Positions 8,276 to 17,552 are shown, counted from the first letter of the stretch. The stretch: DNA of 62,073 nt from Enterovibrio nigricans DSM 22720 (GCF_900167155.1 NZ_FUXU01000021.1:1-62073), one strand, 5' to 3'. Notes: generated by a model from the letters alone, not told the origin. Made by a program: numbers and translations.

Positions 8276-10017
8276 TACGCCTCCTCCAATGCTTGTTCAA
8301 GTTGTTGGTAACGCTGCATTTCTGCGTACCAACCGTTCGCCACGAGCAGTTCCTTATGGCGACCCCGCTCTTCAATATGGCCTTTTTGCAAAACAATTAT
8401 TTCGTCTGCCGACTCAAGTGCTGACAGCCTGTGTGCTATCACCACGGTTGTTTGATCCTTCGCCCTATCATGTAAATTTTTCAGAATGTGGTGTTCAGTG
8501 CGCCCATCAACGGCGGAGAGCGCGTCATCAAGCACCAGAATCTCTGCATCCAAAAGTAAAGCTCGCGCAATCGAGATACGCTGCTTTTGCCCGCCTGACA
8601 GCGTAATCCCTTTTTCACCGACCAAGGTGTCGTAACCTTCCCTGAACTGCATGATATCTTCGTCAATACAGGCAAGCGCGGCAGCAGCACGAATTTCTTC
8701 TCGCGTTGCATCAGGCTTACCTAACGCAATATTGTCCGCAATGCTTCTGGAAAACAGAAACGGCGTTTGGGTCACAACCGCCAATTTGCCGCGCCAATCC
8801 CCGAGCCTAAGATCGCGAAGATCGATATCGCCATACTGCAAACGTCCCTGTACGGGGTCTTCAAACCTCAGCATCAGCGAGAGAAGCGTGGTTTTTCCAC
8901 TCCCCACGGGGCCCGCAATACCTAACACTTTCCCTGGCGGTAAGGTAATCGAGATATCACGCAATGCAGGCAGGTCGTGACCGCGCCAAGTGAATTGATC
9001 AACATTGATAGAAAGCGTTTCTTTGCTGTCTGGCAGACTGGCTTCACCGTCCACCAAATCCGGCGTGGTATCCAAGATCTCTTTGATGCGCTTCCACGCA
9101 GCAGAGCCACGTTCAATGATATTAAACAGCCACGCCACCGCCAGCATTGGCCAAATCATCAAGCCCTGATAGAGCGTAAAAGCGGTTAGTTCCCCCAATG
9201 TCATCATGCCGTGGGCTACCATGTAGCCACCACCACTGATTGAGCAGAAGAAGGACGCACCGATGGTGATATAAATCACAGGATCAAACATGGCATCCAC
9301 TTTCGCGACGTCCATGTTCTTTTTGCCCGTATCATCCGCTACGGCATTGAAGCGATCGATTTGCTGTGATTCCAAACCAAATGCACGGATCATCCGAATG
9401 CCATTAAGCGACGATTGTGTTTCATCGGAAAGTGAGGAAAACGCCGCTTGAGAGGCAGTGAATCGATGATGCAATTGCTCTCCAAAGCGGTTCACAAGAA
9501 TCGCCATCACGGGCATTGGGGCCAGTGCTAACAGGGTCAGCTCCCAACTCATGAGGGTGGTCATGACGATAAGAACAGCGAAGCCAGTGATAAGCGAATC
9601 CGCCAGCGTGAGAACACCCTCGCCCGCGGTCATCACCACTGCTTTGACGTCATTGGTGGAGCGCGCCATCAAATCACCCGTTCGATAACGGTCAAAGAAC
9701 GGGGGCGCGTGCGTGGTGAAATGACGATACAGTTTGTCACGTAGCACAGTACCCAGCTCTGCTGCGGCACCAAATAGCCAGATACGCCACACAATGCGAA
9801 GAAGGTAAACGAAAACCCAAAGAAGAATGAGTGCACCAAGGATCAGCAGCATCTGGTTACGATGGATATCGCCAGCCATTACGCCGTCCACCAGCCAGCC
9901 AATTGCTTTGGGTGGAATCAGTTCAAACCCCGCGACAAAGAAAAAGATAATGATCGCACCAAGATAACGTTTCCACGCCATCTTAAAAAACCAACCTAGC
10001 TCTAGAAATATGCGCAT
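8275..10017 (-). CDS. mdlA: ABC transporter half-protein MdlA
   Basis: The 580-residue partner of MdlB: about six transmembrane helices, then an ATPase with Walker A GPVGSGKT, signature LSGGQKQ, Walker B ILVLDDA and AHRLS. The residue after Walker B is Asp instead of the catalytic Glu, so one of the two composite ATP sites should be weakened, as in other heterodimeric exporters and in E. coli MdlA as I remember it. It is the first gene of the mdlAB operon and follows decR in the same direction, the arrangement also known from E. coli. Confidence 0.93.
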   Translation of the reverse strand: MRIFLELGWFFKMAWKRYLGAIIIFFFVAGFELIPPKAIGWLVDGVMAGDIHRNQMLLILGALILLWVFVYLLRIVWRIWLFGAAAELGTVLRDKLYRHFTTHAPPFFDRYRTGDLMARSTNDVKAVVMTAGEGVLTLADSLITGFAVLIVMTTLMSWELTLLALAPMPVMAILVNRFGEQLHHRFTASQAAFSSLSDETQSSLNGIRMIRAFGLESQQIDRFNAVADDTGKKNMDVAKVDAMFDPVIYITIGASFFCSISGGGYMVAHGMMTLGELTAFTLYQGLMIWPMLAVAWLFNIIERGSAAWKRIKEILDTTPDLVDGEASLPDSKETLSINVDQFTWRGHDLPALRDISITLPPGKVLGIAGPVGSGKTTLLSLMLRFEDPVQGRLQYGDIDLRDLRLGDWRGKLAVVTQTPFLFSRSIADNIALGKPDATREEIRAAAALACIDEDIMQFREGYDTLVGEKGITLSGGQKQRISIARALLLDAEILVLDDALSAVDGRTEHHILKNLHDRAKDQTTVVIAHRLSALESADEIIVLQKGHIEERGRHKELLVANGWYAEMQRYQQLEQALEEA

Positions 10018-10094
10018 CCATCCTCCCTTGCGCGACTACGTTACTCATCAGGTCTATGTCTTGCCTGATTTCAATTGCTGTTATTTGCTGTTTG

Positions 10095-10559
10095 TTACAA
10101 AGGCAACGCTGTCGTGTACTTTAGCGGTTCCATCGCAAAGGTGGACGTCACGTTGGTCAGTCCTTCAATGCTGTTCACCAGTTTTTTATAGAAACGGTCG
10201 TAAGCCGCCATATCAGCCACTTGCACCTTCATCATGTAATCGTATTCGCCAGCCATGCGGTAGCACTCCATCACTTCGGGAAAGGGTGTCACAGCATCCA
10301 CAAACTTGCGATACCACGCCTCTGAATGATCAGAGGTTTTGATGTGTACAAACGCAGTAAACGACAGCCCCAAAGCTTCTGGGTCTAACAAGGCCACACG
10401 CTTACGTAAAACGCCGCACTCTTCTAAACGTTTCAAACGCTTCCAACATGGCGTGGTGGTGAGATTGACGTGCTCAGCGAGTTCAGACAACGACAATGAA
10501 GCATCTCGTTGCAACCAGTCAAGCAATTGTCGATCGACTTTATCTAGTGAAATTGTCAT
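10095..10559 (-). CDS. decR: Lrp/AsnC-family regulator DecR (YbaO)
   Basis: The 154-residue protein has an N-terminal helix-turn-helix ([20 protein letters not shown], then [23 protein letters not shown]) and a C-terminal RAM/AsnC ligand-binding domain ([25 protein letters not shown]). In E. coli DecR responds to cysteine and activates a cysteine desulfidase operon. The gene is divergent from a PLP-dependent cysteine synthase homologue, which fits a cysteine-response role. The start at 10559 matches the usual N-terminus; an upstream start would add 14 unrelated residues. Confidence 0.9.
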   Translation of the reverse strand: MTISLDKVDRQLLDWLQRDASLSLSELAEHVNLTTTPCWKRLKRLEECGVLRKRVALLDPEALGLSFTAFVHIKTSDHSEAWYRKFVDAVTPFPEVMECYRMAGEYDYMMKVQVADMAAYDRFYKKLVNSIEGLTNVTSTFAMEPLKYTTALPL

Positions 10560-10749
10560 TGGAGTAAGGCCATAAAAAGGATAAATATTCCACCTAACCA
10601 TAGTAGAGGGAAATATTTTTCTTTTCTAAGCCTTTTTAAGCATACTTTTTCCACAAAGACGCATTTTTCGCCAAAAAATAGCAAAAAAATCCTCTTAACA
10701 AGCACTTATAGTAATCCTATCCCTACGCCTATTGAGAGAACCCATAATA

Positions 10750-11826
10750 ATGACAACGACATGCTGTTCTGCTTCCCCCGCTGACTGGACTTGCGAAGCA
10801 ATTCGTAAAATTGAGGCTGATGTACAACGCTCTGCCGACACGCACCTCATCAAACTGGATCTGCCGTACTTCGAAGCGTGCGATATCGACATCTATCTGA
10901 AAGATGAAAGCACACACCCAACGGGCAGCCTGAAGCACCGCCTTGCACGCTCACTTTTTCTCTACGGTTTGTGTAACGGTTGGATTAACAAAGACACCAC
11001 TATCATTGAATCTTCATCTGGCAGCACCGCCATTTCTGAAGCCTACTTTGCTCGCTTGCTAGGATTAAGATTCATCGCCGTTGTGCCAAAAACCACAGCG
11101 AAAAAGAAAATCGAACAAATCCAATTCTACGGCGGTGAAGCGCATTTCGTTGAACGTTCAGACGAGATTTACGCGGAATCTCGCCGTTTGGCCGAAGAGT
11201 TAAACGGTCACTACATGGATCAATTCACGTACGCAGAACGCGCAACGGACTGGCGCAGCAATAACAACATTGCTAACAGCATTTTCAGCCAAATGACGTA
11301 TGAGCGTTACCCTGTACCTCGCTGGATTGTTATGAGCCCGGGCACAGGCGGCACGTCTGCAACCATTGGCCGTTTCATTCGCTACCGTTGTCACCAAACG
11401 CAATTGATGGCAGTAGATCCTGAAAACTCCGTATTTCACGAATTCTACAAAACCGGTGACGCGACACTGACGTTGGATCGCGGCGGCAAAATCGAAGGCA
11501 TTGGTCGACCACGCGTCGAGCCAAGTTTTATTCCTGGCGTCATCGACCGCATGGAAACCATCGCTGATATTGACAGTGTTGCGACAGTGCACTGGCTGGA
11601 AGGCATTCTGGGCCGCAAAGCGGGCCCGTCTACCGGCACTAATTTGTTTGGCGTCTTGAAGCTCGCTGAAGAGATGAAAGCAAACGGCGAAAAAGGCTCG
11701 CTGGTTACCTTGTTGTGTGACAGCGGTGACCGTTATCTGGATACCCATTTCGACGACAACTGGGTTGCCGAGAACATTGGTGACATTTACCCAACGTTGG
11801 ATTACCTGAATAAATTTAACGGGTAA
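10750..11826 (+). CDS. PLP-dependent cysteine synthase family protein
   Basis: A fold-type II PLP enzyme of 358 residues. The PLP lysine is in [10 protein letters not shown] and the substrate loop is [12 protein letters not shown] glycine-rich phosphate-binding loop, [13 protein letters not shown], follows, with a late [16 protein letters not shown]. It resembles the cysteine synthase/cystathionine beta-synthase family, but with a longer N-terminus containing CC. Its divergent placement next to the cysteine-sensing type regulator DecR suggests cysteine degradation or desulfhydration rather than synthesis; this is inference. The ATG at 10750 is preferred to a TTG six codons upstream because GAGAG lies upstream of it. 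A strong terminator follows. Confidence 0.87.
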   Translation: MTTTCCSASPADWTCEAIRKIEADVQRSADTHLIKLDLPYFEACDIDIYLKDESTHPTGSLKHRLARSLFLYGLCNGWINKDTTIIESSSGSTAISEAYFARLLGLRFIAVVPKTTAKKKIEQIQFYGGEAHFVERSDEIYAESRRLAEELNGHYMDQFTYAERATDWRSNNNIANSIFSQMTYERYPVPRWIVMSPGTGGTSATIGRFIRYRCHQTQLMAVDPENSVFHEFYKTGDATLTLDRGGKIEGIGRPRVEPSFIPGVIDRMETIADIDSVATVHWLEGILGRKAGPSTGTNLFGVLKLAEEMKANGEKGSLVTLLCDSGDRYLDTHFDDNWVAENIGDIYPTLDYLNKFNG

Positions 11827-11846
11827 TCACAAGCCAAATAGGTTTC

Positions 11847-11875
11847 AAAAAGCGCACATCGGTGCGCTTTTTTGT
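11847..11875 (+). terminator. Rho-independent terminator after the cysteine synthase-like gene
   Basis: AAAAAGCGCAC and GTGCGCTTTTTT pair around the loop ATCG and end in a run of seven T, 20 bases after the stop codon. Confidence 0.9.
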
Positions 11876-12017
11876 ACCCAAAAATCCAACGATTCATTAT
11901 CTTCATCAAGCATATATCTAACTTTCCACCTTCTTTAAACCAGTTTGTCAGACATATCCTTTCTCAACAAAATAACTTATTGACCTTTCACACAGTTCCG
12001 CAAAAAAACCATTTCTG

Positions 12018-12033
12018 CGCAAACGTTTACACG
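12018..12033. promoter_or_regulatory. LacI/PurR-type operator candidate upstream of the sulfatase operon
   Basis: CGCAAACGTTTACACG closely resembles the palindromic operator of LacI/GalR-family repressors (core GCAAACGTTTGC). It lies about 95 bases upstream of the maturase start, where a repressor could act. No LacI-family gene is in the window. Confidence 0.45.
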
Positions 12034-12127
12034 CTATAAGTTCACGCAATTTTTTCAGGGTTACTGCCTGACGATTCGCAACAGAAAAACGCGCGTTCGC
12101 AACAATAAAAAGAATAAGGAACACCCC

Positions 12128-13213
12128 ATGAATGCTAATAACTTCACCGTTATGGCAAAGCCTGTCAGTGATAAATGCAACCTAAAGTGCGAGTACTGCT
12201 TTTACCTTGGCACGGCGGAATCCCTTTCCAGTAAACCGACAGAATGCATGTCGGACGAGACGCTAGAACGCTTTGTTCAACAATACATTGAGGACGCTAA
12301 CGCGCCTCAGGTGAGTTTTGTCTGGCAGGGTGGCGAACCTACTTTGGCCGGACTCGATTTCTTCCGTAAAGCCGTTGCCTTACAGCAGAAGTACGCCAAC
12401 GGGAAAGTGATTACTAACTCACTGCAAACCAATGGCATCGCTATCAATAAGCAATGGGTCGCATTTCTAAAAGAGAACCAATTCTTAGTCGGTATTTCGC
12501 TTGATGGTACACAAGCGGCACACGATAAATACCGCATTACCCTTTCTGGTGGCGATACCTACCAAAAAGTGAAACAAACCGTTCAGATGTTTAATGAGGC
12601 AGGCGTGGAATACAACGTGCTCTGCACCGTTAACAGTGCCAACTGGAACAAAGGCAAGCAGGTGTACAACAACATCAAACAGATGGGTGCACGCTTCATT
12701 CAGTTCATTCCTATTGTCGCCTATCACAAAGGCAAACCGCTCGGTTTTACCGTCCCTGAAAAAGGTTTCGGTACCTTCCTGACTGACGTATTTAAAGAGT
12801 GGGTCGAAGGCGATATCGGCTTTATGTTCGTGATGAACTTTGAAAGTGCCATGTCATCGCACGCTAACGGCTACCCGCTGATTTGCTTTCACAACAAAGA
12901 ATGTGGCTCGCCTTTTGTCATAGAATCCAACGGCGCGGTCTACTCCTGCGACCACTATGTCGAGGATAAATACCAACTGGGCAATATTGCCGAAACCACC
13001 TTCTCCGATGCTGCGACGAGCCAAAAGCATCAGGCTTTTCTGTCTCTTCGCAGTACCCAGTACTGCCAAAAATGTGAGTTCCTGTCTGTGTGCAATGGCG
13101 GCTGTCCGAAACACACGAAACCAGACGGCTCCAACCACCTTTGTCAGTCCTATAAGACCTTCTTCAAGAACACCCAAAACACCATGAAGTACATCGTAAA
13201 CAACCTCCTTTAA
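12128..13213 (+). CDS. Anaerobic sulfatase-maturating enzyme (radical SAM)
   Basis: AnSME oxidises the active-site Cys of a sulfatase to formylglycine in the cytoplasm using S-adenosylmethionine and FeS clusters. The 361-residue protein has the radical SAM motif CNLKCEYC (Cys 17, 21 and 24) and a C-terminal SPASM domain that binds auxiliary clusters, with Cys residues in CFHNKECG, YSCDHYVEDKYQLGN and CQKCEFLSVCNGGCPKH. The length agrees with characterised enzymes (about 370). The gene lies 55 bases upstream of a Cys-type sulfatase, its evident substrate, and the two probably form one operon. Confidence 0.93.
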   Translation: MNANNFTVMAKPVSDKCNLKCEYCFYLGTAESLSSKPTECMSDETLERFVQQYIEDANAPQVSFVWQGGEPTLAGLDFFRKAVALQQKYANGKVITNSLQTNGIAINKQWVAFLKENQFLVGISLDGTQAAHDKYRITLSGGDTYQKVKQTVQMFNEAGVEYNVLCTVNSANWNKGKQVYNNIKQMGARFIQFIPIVAYHKGKPLGFTVPEKGFGTFLTDVFKEWVEGDIGFMFVMNFESAMSSHANGYPLICFHNKECGSPFVIESNGAVYSCDHYVEDKYQLGNIAETTFSDAATSQKHQAFLSLRSTQYCQKCEFLSVCNGGCPKHTKPDGSNHLCQSYKTFFKNTQNTMKYIVNNLL

Positions 13214-13268
13214 ATAACGTGATGCTCTTTTTTATTGAAAGGGCCGCTGAATACTAAGAGTGAAAACA

Positions 13269-14768
13269 ATGAGAAAAACCAAACTTGCTAGTGCGATTGC
13301 ACTCGCTGCGCTGGCGACAACTGCGTGTGCCAGTAACCCTGCAACACCCGCGAAAACGGCTGAAAAGCCAAACGTTGTGATTTTCTATGTAGACGATTTG
13401 GGCTATGGCGACCTTGCGTCGTACGGTCACCAAATCGTGAAAACGCCAAACATCGACAAACTGGCGCAAGAAGGTATCAAGTTCACCCAGTACTATGCAC
13501 CCGCTCCACTCTGTTCGCCTTCTCGTGCAGGTCTGCTGACGGGTCGTACGCCTTACCGTACCGGTATTCGTTCTTGGATCCCTGACAGCCAAAACGTACA
13601 CATCGGCTGGGGCGAGCGCACGCTGGCTCACATGTTAAAAGACGAAGGCTACAACACGGCATTGATGGGTAAAGTGCACCTAAATGGTGGCGCGCACATG
13701 ACCGAACACCCGCAAGCGGCAGATCTGGGCTTTGACTACTCGTTCGCGATGTACGCGGGTTGGCAGAAAAACGCAAAAGTAGAAAAACCACGTGCAGACG
13801 GCAGCCTGCGCCACGGTAAGATTTACCCAGACAACTTCATTCGTAACGGCAAGCCTGTTGGCGAAACCCATGATTTTGCAGGTGGCGTAGTTGCCGATGA
13901 ATCTATCGAGTGGCTGAGCAGCATCAACAAAGAAGACCCGTTCTTCCTGTACGTGCCGTTCCCGGAAGTACACACCCCAATTGCATCGCCAAAAGAATAC
14001 TTGGACATGTACAGTGACCACATCACTGAATTCGCCAAAGAAAACCCAGACCTTTACCACTGGGATTGGAAAGGTCAGCCTTACCGTGGTCAAGGCGAAT
14101 ACTACGCCAACATCACTTACATGGATGCGCAGGTTGGCCGTATCGTCGCCCAGCTAAAAGAGATGGGCGAATACGACAACACCATCTTCCTGTTCTCGTC
14201 AGACAATGGCCCTGTAACCCGCGAAGCGCGTAAGCCTTGGGAACTGAACATGGCGGGGGAAACTGGCGGTCTGCGCGGCCGTAAAGACAACCTGTTTGAA
14301 GGCGGTATCCGCGTTCCTATGATCATGGCGGGCCCTGGCATCAACGCAGCGTCACAATCTCATGAGCCTGTTTACGGTTTGGATGTGGTACCTACGTTGT
14401 CCACAATGATCGGCTTTGATCTGCCGACTGACCGTGTGATCGACGGTGTATCCATCACGGATACCTTTGAAGGCAAAGAAGTTGCGCGTACCAACCCAAT
14501 GGTTTGGACCATCGACATGCCGTATCAAGACGATCCAATCAACGAATACGCAGTGCGTATCGACGATTACAAGCTAATCGTTGACCGTGACGGCAAAGGC
14601 AAGTACCTGTTCAACATCGAGCAGGATCCGTACGAAGTGTTCAACTTGATTGGTAAAGCTGAGTACAAAGGCAAGCTGGAAGCCATGACCAAAGCGTACG
14701 CGGAATACCGCAAGGACATTGAAAGCGACAACATTCTGCTAAACCACTACGCAAAGCCTAAAGCGTAA
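13269..14768 (+). CDS. Cys-type sulfatase, exported (probable lipoprotein)
   Basis: A family S1 sulfatase of 499 residues. The motif CSPSR at residues 82-86 has the Cys that is converted to formylglycine, followed by the usual AGLLTGR. DDLGYGD near residue 42 supplies metal-binding aspartates, and SSDNGP with NLFEGGIRVP is typical of the arylsulfatase fold. The N-terminus is a signal peptide ending ATTAC, so either a lipoprotein (Cys 20) or a secreted protein. The ATG at 13269 is preferred to a GTG three codons upstream because AAGAG precedes it. The substrate (sulfated glycan or aryl sulfate) is unknown; no glycosidase or TonB gene is adjacent. Confidence 0.93.
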   Translation: MRKTKLASAIALAALATTACASNPATPAKTAEKPNVVIFYVDDLGYGDLASYGHQIVKTPNIDKLAQEGIKFTQYYAPAPLCSPSRAGLLTGRTPYRTGIRSWIPDSQNVHIGWGERTLAHMLKDEGYNTALMGKVHLNGGAHMTEHPQAADLGFDYSFAMYAGWQKNAKVEKPRADGSLRHGKIYPDNFIRNGKPVGETHDFAGGVVADESIEWLSSINKEDPFFLYVPFPEVHTPIASPKEYLDMYSDHITEFAKENPDLYHWDWKGQPYRGQGEYYANITYMDAQVGRIVAQLKEMGEYDNTIFLFSSDNGPVTREARKPWELNMAGETGGLRGRKDNLFEGGIRVPMIMAGPGINAASQSHEPVYGLDVVPTLSTMIGFDLPTDRVIDGVSITDTFEGKEVARTNPMVWTIDMPYQDDPINEYAVRIDDYKLIVDRDGKGKYLFNIEQDPYEVFNLIGKAEYKGKLEAMTKAYAEYRKDIESDNILLNHYAKPKA

Positions 14769-14775
14769 TTCTGCC

Positions 14776-14803
14776 AAGCCCCGATGGGAAACTGTCGGGG
14801 CTT
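14776..14803. terminator. Hairpin between sulfatase and convergent tetR-type gene
   Basis: AAGCCCCGA and TCGGGGCTT form a perfect 9-bp stem 7 bases after the sulfatase stop. It reaches the stop codon of the convergent regulator gene and can serve both directions. Confidence 0.75.
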
Positions 14804-15371
14804 ATTCAGAAATGGAAGCGGCATGTGTCACACAGGCTTCCAGCAAATCTTTTACCAGTGCTTTATCGTCTAGGGCCCGTGACACGACCACGCCGCCAAT
14901 CATCATCGCAGCAATCGCTTTCGCGGCACTCTGCTTCTGCCCGTCATCTCCCTCAATCTTTGACTCCAGAACACTAAGAAGCCCCTGAAAAACCTGCGTA
15001 TAGGACTGTTTAATTTCACTTTCTTGATGCGAAACGTCCGTAGCAAAAGCCGCCAGCGGGCAAGGTGATATTCGCTGTTCAACATGCCCTTCTGAAAGGT
15101 AAAAACCAAGAATATCGCTGAGCTCTAAACGTACTTCTGGTTGCTTTGCCGCCACTCCCAGAGGGCTTGAATCCTTCGCAACAACAACGGCTTCTTTGTA
15201 TAACGACTGTTTGGAATCGAAGTGCGCATAAAAGGCACCATGGGTGAGCTTGGCATCTTTCATGATTTCACCAAGCGAAACGTTATTGAATCCCTTTTCA
15301 GCAAACAGCTTGATGGCACTGCATAAAATTCGGGTTTTCGTCTGCGCTTTACGCGATTCAGGCCACGGCAT
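14802..15371 (-). CDS. TetR-family transcriptional regulator
   Basis: The 189-residue protein begins with a TetR DNA-binding domain (TKTRILCSAIKLFAEKGFNN, then LGEIMKDAKLTHGAFYAHF) and continues with a helical ligand-binding domain. The GAFYAHFDSKQSLY segment is typical of the subgroup that includes AcrR/NemR-like repressors. It is divergent from the cupin gene, and a perfect palindrome lies between them (15388-15400), so it very probably represses itself and the cupin operon. Confidence 0.92.
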   Translation of the reverse strand: MPWPESRKAQTKTRILCSAIKLFAEKGFNNVSLGEIMKDAKLTHGAFYAHFDSKQSLYKEAVVVAKDSSPLGVAAKQPEVRLELSDILGFYLSEGHVEQRISPCPLAAFATDVSHQESEIKQSYTQVFQGLLSVLESKIEGDDGQKQSAAKAIAAMMIGGVVVSRALDDKALVKDLLEACVTHAASISE

Positions 15372-15387
15372 ATATCACTCAAAATAT

Positions 15388-15400
15388 TATGTTGAACATA
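15388..15400. promoter_or_regulatory. Palindromic operator for the divergent TetR-type regulator
   Basis: TATGTTGAACATA is a perfect inverted repeat (6+1+6) 17 bases upstream of the regulator's ATG and 89 bases upstream of the cupin gene. Confidence 0.65.
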
Positions 15401-15488
15401 TAGTCAGACACTTTACCCTTTTCACTGACAGGAATACGAAGTCGTTGATCGCAATGCGATCACACACAACCTTTCAGGAGGAAAGACC

Positions 15489-15944
15489 ATGAGCGATTTA
15501 AGCACCCTTTCAAAGGGAGAAAACCATACAGCCATATCGGCGGGTGAACTCAACAACATCGGTAACTTCACGTTTACGCACGACGCCCTTCCCGTCGATG
15601 TCGAAGGTAAAGTGTTTATTAGCCAAGCTCTCGGGATGACTGGTGGCATTCTGTCGTTAAACAAACTTCCACCGAATACTTCCATGCCTTTTCATCACAC
15701 GCATATTGAGCATGAGGAGGTCTACATCATCCTCGATGGACACGCAGAGTTTCGTGTTGATGATCAACGCTTTGAAGCAAAGACAGGTTCCGTAGTTCGT
15801 ATCGCCCCGCAGGGTGTTCGCTGTTGGCGTAACCTCTCCGACACGCCGCTTTACTATGCAACGTTTCAAGTAAAAATGGGGAAGTCGGTAAATACCAACA
15901 CCATTGAAGACGGTCGAGGTGTCAATCTGCCTGTGGAGTGGTAA
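15489..15944 (+). CDS. Cupin-domain protein
   Basis: The 151-residue protein is a single cupin. Motif 1 is seen as MPFHHTHIEHEEVYIILDGHAEFRVDD (metal ligands HHTH and the second E of EHEE), and motif 2 as SVVRIAPQGVRCWRN, where the usual His is replaced. Substrate is unknown; such proteins include isomerases, quercetinase-like dioxygenases and sugar-binding proteins. AGGAGGAAAG precedes the ATG. The stop overlaps the start of the next gene by one base, and the divergent TetR-type gene is the likely regulator. Confidence 0.87.
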   Translation: MSDLSTLSKGENHTAISAGELNNIGNFTFTHDALPVDVEGKVFISQALGMTGGILSLNKLPPNTSMPFHHTHIEHEEVYIILDGHAEFRVDDQRFEAKTGSVVRIAPQGVRCWRNLSDTPLYYATFQVKMGKSVNTNTIEDGRGVNLPVEW

Positions 15945-16339
15945 TGCTTATGGATTACAAAGCTTTGTATCAGCGCATTGTCGCAAACCGCGAAAAAGTA
16001 GATTTATCTTTGAAAGGTATTAAACAGCATGATCTTCTCATCACCGCATACAGCAGTTGCGGTGACGGTTTTAGCAATGCCGTGGGTTATTGCTTGCAAA
16101 TTCGAGAAGGCACCGGGAATGAAGGTTCAGATAATCAAGTCTTTCTGCGTCATGCTGACGGCTCGATTGTCGTTCATTACGAACAGATCTTTTACCGCGT
16201 AGCAGACAGGGATAAGGAAGACGTGCTTTCTCTTTTCCAAATCAAACCGGAAGAAGAGCAAGGGACGATACTTACCTGCCCAAACAACATTTCACACTGC
16301 GAGTTTAGAGTGCCACTTTCAGGGCAGTGTTACCAATAG
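15944..16339 (+). CDS. Hypothetical protein coupled to the cupin gene
   Basis: I do not recognise this 131-residue soluble protein. It has no signal peptide or membrane segment. Visible features are three or four scattered cysteines (SSCGDG, GYCLQ, LTCPNNISHCEF, GQCYQ) and an acidic middle (KPEEEQG). The ATG at 15944 overlaps the cupin stop (TAATG) with GGAG six bases upstream; a second ATG at 15950 is possible. The overlap suggests that it works with the cupin protein under the same TetR-type control. Confidence 0.7.
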   Translation: MLMDYKALYQRIVANREKVDLSLKGIKQHDLLITAYSSCGDGFSNAVGYCLQIREGTGNEGSDNQVFLRHADGSIVVHYEQIFYRVADRDKEDVLSLFQIKPEEEQGTILTCPNNISHCEFRVPLSGQCYQ

Positions 16340-16433
16340 GCACTTCTTGGAATCTGTCCACACATAGAGCTGCACGTTTAGTTGAGGTACACTTCGCCAC
16401 AAGCAAATGAACTCTCCGGTTAAGGATTTAGCC

Positions 16434-17120
16434 ATGAAAAAAGCGGTAGTCGTCTTCAGTGGTGGCCAAGACTCAACAACATGCCTGATTCAGGCTCTGT
16501 CTGAGTTTGACGAAGTACACTGTATTACGTTCGACTATAACCAACGCCACAAGCAAGAAATCGACGTGGCATGTGACGTCGCCAAAGCACTGGGTGCCAC
16601 CTCGCACAAAGTGATGGATGTTGGCCTATTGAATGAGCTTGCGATCAGCTCGCTGACCCGTGACAACATTCCAGTTTCTCACGAGTTACAGGAAAATGGT
16701 CTGCCTAACTCTTTCGTGCCGGGCCGTAACATTCTGTTCCTGACACTGGCGGGTATTTATGCCTATCAGTTAGGCGCGGAAACCGTGATCACGGGCGTGT
16801 GTGAAACGGACTTTTCTGGCTACCCAGATTGCCGCAACGACTTTGTCCAGGCGATGAACAATGCACTGGTGCTAGGTATGGATCGTCAATTGGAAATCCG
16901 CACACCACTGATGTGGCTGAACAAAGCAGAAACATGGGCATTGGCGGATAAATACGGCAAGTTGGACTTCGTTCGCGACCAAACTCTCACCTGCTACAAC
17001 GGTGTGATTGGCAGCGGCTGTGGTGATTGCCCCGCGTGCGACTTGCGCCAGAAAGGGTTGGATAGCTATCTTCATGACAAAGACTGCGTGATGGCTGATC
17101 TGAACAGTAAAATTCAGTAA
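16434..17120 (+). CDS. queC: 7-cyano-7-deazaguanine synthase QueC
   Basis: QueC converts 7-carboxy-7-deazaguanine to preQ0 with ATP and ammonia, in queuosine biosynthesis. The 228-residue protein has the PP-loop SGGQDSTTC at its N-terminus, the family motif [24 protein letters not shown], and the Zn-binding cluster [10 protein letters not shown] near the C-terminus. The length fits E. coli QueC (231). The ATG at 16434 has AAGGA eight bases upstream. No other queuosine genes lie next to it, and I see no preQ1-riboswitch-like sequence in the leader. Confidence 0.95.
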   Translation: MKKAVVVFSGGQDSTTCLIQALSEFDEVHCITFDYNQRHKQEIDVACDVAKALGATSHKVMDVGLLNELAISSLTRDNIPVSHELQENGLPNSFVPGRNILFLTLAGIYAYQLGAETVITGVCETDFSGYPDCRNDFVQAMNNALVLGMDRQLEIRTPLMWLNKAETWALADKYGKLDFVRDQTLTCYNGVIGSGCGDCPACDLRQKGLDSYLHDKDCVMADLNSKIQ

Positions 17121-17133
17121 TCCTTCTTAAAAG

Positions 17134-17170
17134 AAAACGGCAAAAACCACCTGTGTTTTTGCCGTTTTTT
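17134..17170. terminator. Bidirectional terminator after queC
   Basis: AAAACGGCAAAAAC and GTTTTTGCCGTTTT form a 14-bp stem with a T-run on the plus strand and an A-run upstream. It also serves the convergent DUF805 gene. Confidence 0.9.
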
Positions 17171-17180
17171 ATTGCGCTGA

Positions 17181-17552
17181 TTATGCCAGTTTCGGGTTCG
17201 CACCAAAGTGGTTAGTGCCTTCAACACCTTTCAAGAAACCACAGTCAATCAACAACCAAATGCAACCGATAACTGGCACCAAGCCAATTAATACCCACCA
17301 ACCGCTCTTACTACGATCGTGAAGACGCTTGATATACAGGGCCATTGCTTCCCAAATACTGAGCACCATAGTGATAGCGAGAATCACAAACCCAGCGGTG
17401 GATGGCATATTCGTTTCCATGTTAAACGTCATAGATAAAGCAACGAACATAGCAATATTTTGAATAAGCATGACTAACATGCCTAACCAAAACTTTTTAC
17501 GGCTGATGCGCCCTTTGAATGAAAACAGTACGTCTTTCACTTTTCTTCCCAT
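17181..17552 (-). CDS. DUF805 family membrane protein
   Basis: A 123-residue protein typical of DUF805: a short basic N-terminus with SFKGRISRKKFW, three or four membrane helices, and the family motif YIKRLHDRSKSGWWVL before the last helix pair. The C-terminus ends GTNHFGANP, also typical. Function is unknown. The start at 17552 is chosen to match the family N-terminus, although the ribosome binding site is weak and in-frame ATGs exist upstream at 17597 and 17699. Confidence 0.85.
   Translation of the reverse strand: MGRKVKDVLFSFKGRISRKKFWLGMLVMLIQNIAMFVALSMTFNMETNMPSTAGFVILAITMVLSIWEAMALYIKRLHDRSKSGWWVLIGLVPVIGCIWLLIDCGFLKGVEGTNHFGANPKLA

Noticed and set aside
16340-16433. PreQ1 riboswitch upstream of queC
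   Set aside because: No preQ1-type stem with an adenine-rich tail near the ribosome binding site can be seen.
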